Source of the DNA: Adiantum capillus-veneris
Taxonomy: Eukaryota > Streptophyta > Polypodiopsida > Polypodiales > Pteridaceae
Direction: 5' to 3'
Length of the DNA stretch: 64,000 nt
Assembly: GCA_014529385.2 (NCBI GenBank)
Contig: CM043969.1
Coordinates: 16,626,446 to 16,690,445, forward strand
The notes under the pieces are model-generated. The model worked only from the letters and a program-made list of their open reading frames with translations. It was not told where the DNA came from and searched no databases. Of the stretch, positions 57,645-64,000 are shown piece by piece; within the stretch, counting starts at the first letter, position 1, and each line of letters opens with the position of its first letter. Made by a program: the position numbers and the translations under genes.

Positions 57645-60600
57645 ACAAAGATCACAAACTTGTTGGCTAATAGGTAATGTCTATATTAACGGCATAGATC
57701 ATTCCTAATCCTTCCCTTTTTGTGGTAGTGTAATTCTTTTCTACCAGGTTCAATTGTTGGCTAGCATAAGAAATAGGAAAGTCAATTTTTGTGTCTCCTG
57801 GTTGAGCTAGTATACAACCGATAGCAAAATTGGAAGCATCTACATGTATGTGGAATATCTTATTCCAATCTGGTGCTTTCAATATTAGAGATGAGGTGAG
57901 ATCTTGCCTAAGCTTCATGAAGGATTCTTCACATGCCTCGGTCCGTTCAAAGTGTGTAATCAAGCTATACATGGGTTTTGCAATTATAGCGTACATATAA
58001 ATGAACCGTCTGTAATATCCACAATGCTCCATGAAGGCTTGAACCCACTTGACTGTTGTTGGTCTAGACAAATCAGCAATGACATGAATTTTTTCAGTAT
58101 CAGTAGCTATGCCATTTTTAGACACTATATGTCCAAGAAGTTTTCCTTGTCTACCCATCAATGTGCACTTTTCAAGATTTAGGCAAATCCTATAAAGTCT
58201 ACATTTTTCGAATACCTTTTTGAGGTGTTCAAAATGATTAGCTTGGATTGATGAATGTACGCATGGATCATCCATATACACTTCCAAGAATTTTCTAAGA
58301 TATTCTTTAAAAGCATGGCTCATCAATCTTTGAAATGTGGCAGGAGCATTAGTTAACCCAAAAGGCATAACTCGATAGGCAAAAATACCCCATTCCGTTG
58401 CAAAAGTAGTTTTATGCTGATCTTTTGGGTCAACCTAAAGTTGATTGTATCCCAAAAAGCCATCTAAGAAACTGTAAGCTTCTTTTCTTGCAACTTGTTC
58501 TAACACATGCTCAGTGATTGGAAGAGGAAAGTTGTCTCTAATGGTAGTTGCATTCACATTTTTGAGATTTACACACACTCGTAATTTTCCATTCTTTTGG
58601 GGTACTACCACAATTGGAGACACCCAATCTATGTGTTCAATTTAGTAAATGAATTCGGCTTCCTTTAGTTTCTCAATCTCTTATTTGATTTTCCTGGAAA
58701 ATGTTTCATTATATGTGTATGGCCTTTGTCTACTTGGTTTCGAATCATCTCTCATGGATATGGTATGTTGACAGATTTTTGGATCAACACCCTTGAGATC
58801 CTTGTAAGACCAAGCAAAGATATCTCGGTATTCTTTTGGTAAGCTTAGTAAAAGCTCTTCTTCATCTTTTGTTAGGTCATTTACAATGTAGGCAGGCCTA
58901 GGCTCTTCTCCTGGTTCAGCCAAGTCTATCTTTTTTGCGTTCTTGGGCCCTTCGTAGGACTCTCCCTGTTTTCGTAATTCCCTAATAGGTTGTTCAACTA
59001 TAATTTTTTGATCTTGGAGAGTATACTTTTTGTAATGGGATGGAACACTCTACATCTTCTTCTGTGGTTTCCATTTCGATTGTATATATTTTCTTTAGAG
59101 CTTTTTTCAACTCTTGATATTTCTTTTTTTGCTCAACTCGTGTCATGGTTAGCTCCTTGTCTTGTCTTGTTTGGTTTTGTTTGAGTATCCTTCCTTGTTT
59201 TTCTCGATGTTTTTGACATTTTTGTTTTTTTTTTTGAAGGATATCTACTAGTGATTTTGTCCTTGACACAATCATGTGCATCTATCTGCATCAGGAATTG
59301 TGTTCTACTGGAGACTGATGGCAAGTCTTCTAGGTTTCTGGTTAGGAAAGTCAAAAAACTTTTCCTCCCCTCCTTTCATGAGTAACTTAGCTCTCACATG
59401 TTCTTTTTTCGACCCCAAATATTCTCAGGTAGTAGCTGAGTGTTCGTCTAACTCATCTGTTGCATCGTAGTAGAGGCCTGAAAAGACTTGTTGAGCTTTC
59501 ATCAAGTCCTTGGTTTCCTCACTTCCATCTTCAATGTTGAGGGTTGAAATCATTTGGATGGGAATTATGTCGTAGCCATCCTCATTGCAAAATTGAGTAG
59601 GCATAGACGTATTCACGCATACATCCATTGTTGCTAAAATTTGAGTCCACTCAAGGGCTCAAACAAATGTTCCAAAAAGGGTTCAGGTACATAGGCTTTG
59701 TCTGTGCAACCCTTTCTAGGATACATTCCTCTCGTTTTAAACTCCCATTTTCTGAAGCTCCACACATCCAAATATGAGTGTGTTTGTTCAACCACGATGG
59801 AAGCTTAGTTTCAGCCGAAGAGACTGAATCGAACTCTTGTATGGGCGTTTTCATGACATCTCTATAAGTGTGATCTTTTAGATTTACCCTTGTTACAGAT
59901 CCCACTTGCTTCAAGTACAGATAGTTATTTTCCCAATCTTGGATGAGTTGTACCTGTCACGTGAAAGGTCTTCCCAATATGATTTCGAAATTGAGTTTTT
60001 TCCCAAAGTCTACTATGGCAAAAGTGTGTTGATATTCAATCCCACAGAAATTGACTATCACTTTTTCAAGCAGCCCTAGTGGTCTTTCAATGTGTCCGTC
60101 AGCCAATTGCAATTTCATTCGAGTTTTTCTAATGGCTGCTTGTCCCCAAGATTCCCATACTACTTGCTCCACTATCCAGTATTGCCATGGTTTCAATGTC
60201 ATTATATTTCACTAGAAGGGTGGTGTTTCCTTCTTCCCCTTCGTAGTAGTCTCCGACTTTGTTCATTGGAACAAATCAAATCTCTTTGTTGTCCATTTTG
60301 TGTTTCAATTTTCCCAAATTTTTTGCGATCAGCCCCGTTATCCCCACCTTCTCTAGGGTTTTCTGTAGATCATTCCATAAATATGGTTTGAGTTTTAACA
60401 GCTCTCCCAAAGTAAGAGTGCATTGGATGGGTGTAGACATGATTTAATGAATGTTGTCTACTTCTAGGGTCTATTCAACTCTTTTTACTTGAGTGTTCTT
60501 ATACACTACGGATTCATCTTCGTTATCTCCCAAGTAAGAGGGTTATGTTTTCAAGGTCAATGGTTTAGACATTCCTGAAGCTTCAAATCCGCAATCCCCA

Positions 60601-63600
60601 TACAAGGATTGCACATCTACATCCATATCAGGAGGTAGGTAGTCCAACCAAACTTCCTCTATAGGAGTTGACTTTAGAGTTACACTCCCATCATTGATCT
60701 CTCTAATTTTTTCCCCGTAAGTGTCCTGGCCAGTCTTCCTCCAAGAATGGAATTCCATCTAAGGCATCTTCGCTGTCCGACACTATAAGTTTTGGTTCTT
60801 TTGTTTCAAGGTGGGGTTCTACCACCACTTTGGATTTTTCTTTAGTGTCTCTTACCACAAGCTCTTTAGGTTTTGTGATACTTTCAAGCTTGGGTTTTTG
60901 TTTTTCCAGCATTTCTTGCGTGATTCTTACCAAATTTTGATAAGCTTTAAGCTTAGCTGCTTCCATGTCTAGAGAGGGATAGTTTTTCTATTTGTTTTTC
61001 ATGTTTGGCCTACTTTAAGTCCCGCTTGATAAGCTTCCAAGGCTGCAATAATAGGCTTAAAAATTTTATCAACCAAAATTGATCCTCCAGTTTTCACGGT
61101 TGTTTCTTTGATTTTGCTTCCAGTTTCTTTCACCTTTTCCTAGAATAGCTTTTATGCTTTCTCCTCGATTTCAGCCTGTCGTTTTTGTTTTCTCATCTCA
61201 CATCTTTTGCTTTTGCTTCTTTTGATCCTTTGAGAGGAATTTTTTGTATTTTCCAAATCATCAGAGGAGCTATGTTTCTTTTTCTTAGCCTGAGCTCTAG
61301 TGATTACCTTGATTGGAACAATCGCTTCACTCTCAGATTAGCTACTAGGTATCACTTGGACTACATTTACTACTGTTTTTTCCTTGTTTAAAGGATTTTT
61401 AGGAAAATCTTCTGAGAAGTGTCCTCCCTTTTTGCAACATTGTATGCAATAAGCTTCAATTGGCTTGAGGTTTTTGTTAGGCTCTGGGCATTTATTTTTC
61501 CAATGATCATCTGCACCACAGTTATGACAGTTTCCTGTTCTTGGCTTAATCATGGGTCTTACCATGGGAGGTCTGACGCTTGGATTAGCTACATAATACA
61601 TTGGTGCAAGCTCTAGTGGAGTATAAGTCACAGGTTCCTCCATTGGTGGTGGATGTGAATTATACCAATCTCCCTCTACCATTACTGTAGATGGACTAGG
61701 CTCCGCATAGGGTGTAACAGGCACTAATGCTTGTTCATCCATGACTCCTTTAGAATGCATGTACTTTACAGGCACTGCATTATGTCCTGGATATGGAGGT
61801 TGTTGACCCAACACGGATTGAGGTCTTTCCATACCCATCGGTGGTCTTTGAGCTTGGGCCATGTTAGTTGGTATCTGTACATGGGTTGTCCTTGTGGCCT
61901 CATGGGCACATACTGAACATTCCCATCATACTTTGGTCGGAAGTAACACTCGTTGGTCTCATGGTTGGTCCATTTACCCTTGATTGCACACCATTTTTGT
62001 GGCATAATTGGTTGTCCCTGTTGAGGTATCCCTTGTCCTGGTCCCCTCATAGGTGCTTTTTGCATGTTGTTCATCCTTTTGAGCATATCTTCTATGGATG
62101 AACGGTGCTACAACAAACGTTCCTACTTGTGTTGGTTTAGTGGATGTTTTTTTTCTCACTTTGGTTATCCTTAGGGATATCTTCATTGAAAATATCACAA
62201 TTGTCTCCTAAGTCAATAGCATCTAACACACACTCTAGTATAGCATGAAGTTCTTTGTTTAGCAGTCCCTCTAGAAACAAAGATACGAGTCGTTCTTCTG
62301 TAGGTATCTCTAGCCTTGGGCATCTTGCAATGTATTGTTTGATTCGAGTTGCACAATCCTTAACAGATTTGAGCTACCGTATTATGTCTGGTCCCCGTTT
62401 AAGAACAAGCAGCTACAAATCCTTGAGTGTTTAAGTCCATGATTGACCTTGGTGGAATGTTTTGGAACCATGTTAATGCTTTTCCTTCTAATGTCATTCC
62501 AAACCCCTCGAATTGAGTAGGGAAATCGAATATACGTTCTGCTCTAAGCACTTGCTAAGTGGTCGTATGGATCCCCTAATCCACTGTATTTTTTGACCCA
62601 TTTCTGAAAATCAGCTGGTCTGATGTGTCTATTTGGTTCAACTCCCGGTCTCCTTATAGTTGGTCCTGTTCCGAGTCCTTCAAACCAGTCTGTTGGAAAT
62701 GGTGACTCATGTAGCCCTGGACTGGCCTTAGTGTCACCCGGTTTTCTTCATGATGAGGTGGTTGCTCGTTTCTTAACATTACTCTTAGATGATCTCTCAC
62801 GGTGTTCATCTCTTGAAATTGTTTCTGGCCCTTGTCCCAATATCCAATCCCTTATGGAATACCCTTGGTATTCGGTTTGTTTGACCTCCTCAGAAGTCAT
62901 CATAACAAAGTTGTTGTTATAACAATCCCTAAACAGGTAGGTTGGTAGGTCTGCTGATCTCTTATCCTTGATTTTGAAGATATAGATGATCTTCATGGCC
63001 TTCAATTGTCCTGATTTGGCATACGAAGTCCACAGAAGATCTTTTACGTTTCTATCCTCCCAACAATAGACTCCGATCCTAGGATTATCCGTACTAATCC
63101 GTTTCAAAGGCTTTAAATCTACTTGATCGTATCCCTCAAATTCTAAAGTTGGTGGTCCTTCTCTCGCTGACATTTCTGGGATTATGGTGTTTACTTCTAA
63201 CCCCCATTTGTCTATCATGTCAGGGTTTTCAACTTGTAAATACTGAGTTCCGTTTCTTTCCATGTACATTTTTCCTTATTTGTTTGCCCTAATCTCTTCT
63301 TCAAACTCAATACCATGGTCATCAATGCGAATAGCATACTCTTCATTAGGATCCAGGTAAGATTAGTCTTATAAAAAGAGAGTATATGCTTATAGCACAT
63401 TGTCTTTCTGGTCTCTGAGTGAGTCGAGTAGGAAGACATTTCAAATGTTGAATCTAAAAAAGTGCTTGAGACTTGTTCAAGAATAGTGTGCAAGGAATTG
63501 CCTTGATTCATGCTTTCTTCAGTGGATACTCTACTGGGGGTTTCTCCAAATATGCCTTGATTTCCTAGTACACGACCAGATCTAAGGTTCATAAAGACTT

Positions 63601-63604
63601 GCAA
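57645..63604 (-). pseudogene. Element C: Ty3/gypsy gag-pol, truncated in RNase H
   Basis: Reading leftwards from 63604: a start with MNLRSGRVL (63592), Gag with several stops (about 62000-63300), zinc knuckles CHNCGADDHWKNKC (about 61500) and a degenerate CIQCCKKGGH, and protease (LDSGA near 60180; EIILGRPF near 59965). RT from about 58900: EEELLLSLPKEYRDIFAWS, KPSRQRPYTYNE, VSPIVVVPQKNGKLRVCVNL, FLDGFLGYNQ, MPFGLTNAPATFQRLM and VYMDDPC (the YxDD motif). RNase H begins (VDASNFAIGCILAQ) and stops at FVIFV, where the B-family LTR starts at 57644. Many frameshifts and stops; no integrase remains. Confidence 0.88.
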
Positions 63605-64000
63605 AGCCCTGGATAGAGTACTTACCTTTGGATTGACTTGTTGTCAATTTCCACTTGATTCGATTGCAACTTTCTGTGAAGCTACCTATTCCTTTTTTGC
63701 AACCTGATTCCTGTATAAATTTGATAAAGTTAGCTATTCTTTCACAAAGACTGTATAATTTTTGCTAACTATTGTGATTGGTCTGTGTGTATCACTTCAA
63801 ATCAAGTTATGGGAGTCAGCAAATGACTTTCAGGTTCGACTTTGGCAAAAAATCAAAGGATTAATCTGCAACTTGGAAACTGAGTGAACATGTACCAATT
63901 TAGATCCGATTGAACCCAAAATTGCCCGGTGGCTTTGTATTATGTTGGTCTAATACTGTACAAGTTCAAAAGTCAAAATTGAGGTCCCTGTGTAGCAGTA
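63605..64000 (-). other. Probable 5' leader of element C, cut by the window edge
   Basis: AT-rich with no ORF. The 5' LTR and primer-binding site were not recognised and should lie beyond 64000. Confidence 0.45.

Overview
This window looks like nuclear DNA of a large, transposon-rich land-plant genome, probably a seed-free vascular plant such as a fern. The only host gene that reads cleanly is a plant-type L-ascorbate oxidase. It has a 6.5 kb intron, and most of the rest is nested LTR retrotransposons, a large TIR DNA transposon, LINE tails and microsatellites. The species is an inference; no rRNA, tRNA or CRISPR array was seen.

Layout. 1-9.7 kb: ascorbate oxidase on the minus strand (five exons seen; the 3' part lies left of base 1), with a TATA box at 9.72 kb. 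11.3-12.6 kb: 3' end of a decayed Ty3/gypsy element (minus). 13.4-17.5 kb: 3' part of a Tat/Athila-like gypsy element, here called A (integrase, then a retropepsin-like domain, a 'WVPK' tail, an env-position ORF, PPT and 3' LTR). 17.5-37.7 kb: left part of a DNA transposon, E, inserted in A's 3' LTR. E carries a spliced gene (gene 1) that appears to end in an FCP1-like phosphatase domain, and convergently a DDE-type transposase. Gene 1 is interrupted by a complete 9,152 bp LTR retrotransposon, B (25192-34343, TSD CTTAC), which encodes one intact 1,767-codon Gag-protease-tail protein but no RT or integrase. 37.7-50.6 kb: an apparent inverted segment holding half a copia element, a sugar-transporter pseudogene, a tandem duplication, a gypsy integrase (gypsy2), the rest of A's 3' LTR and the right end of E. 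50.6-64 kb: the other copia half, a second B-type element (B2), a second copia (copia2), and a gypsy element C (minus) running to the window edge.

Main interpretation. E can be delimited by matching TIRs (17466 and 47841) with a TCAT duplication, once a single inversion of about 37707-50646 is assumed. Undoing it would reunite three broken things: the two transposase parts (phase 0 to phase 0 across a TAGCTA-rich intron), the two copia halves (about 10 bp missing), and the two parts of A's 3' LTR. The inferred order is gypsy2, then A into it, E into A's LTR near the transcription start, B into E's gene 1, and an inversion (or assembly error) whose timing relative to B cannot be told.

E is about 13.9 kb without B. 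Its two genes converge and both have an intron filled with dispersed TAGCTA palindromes. The pairing of this transposase with a coiled-coil/RING-like/FCP1-like protein is the most unusual biology here. All counts and alignments were made by eye.
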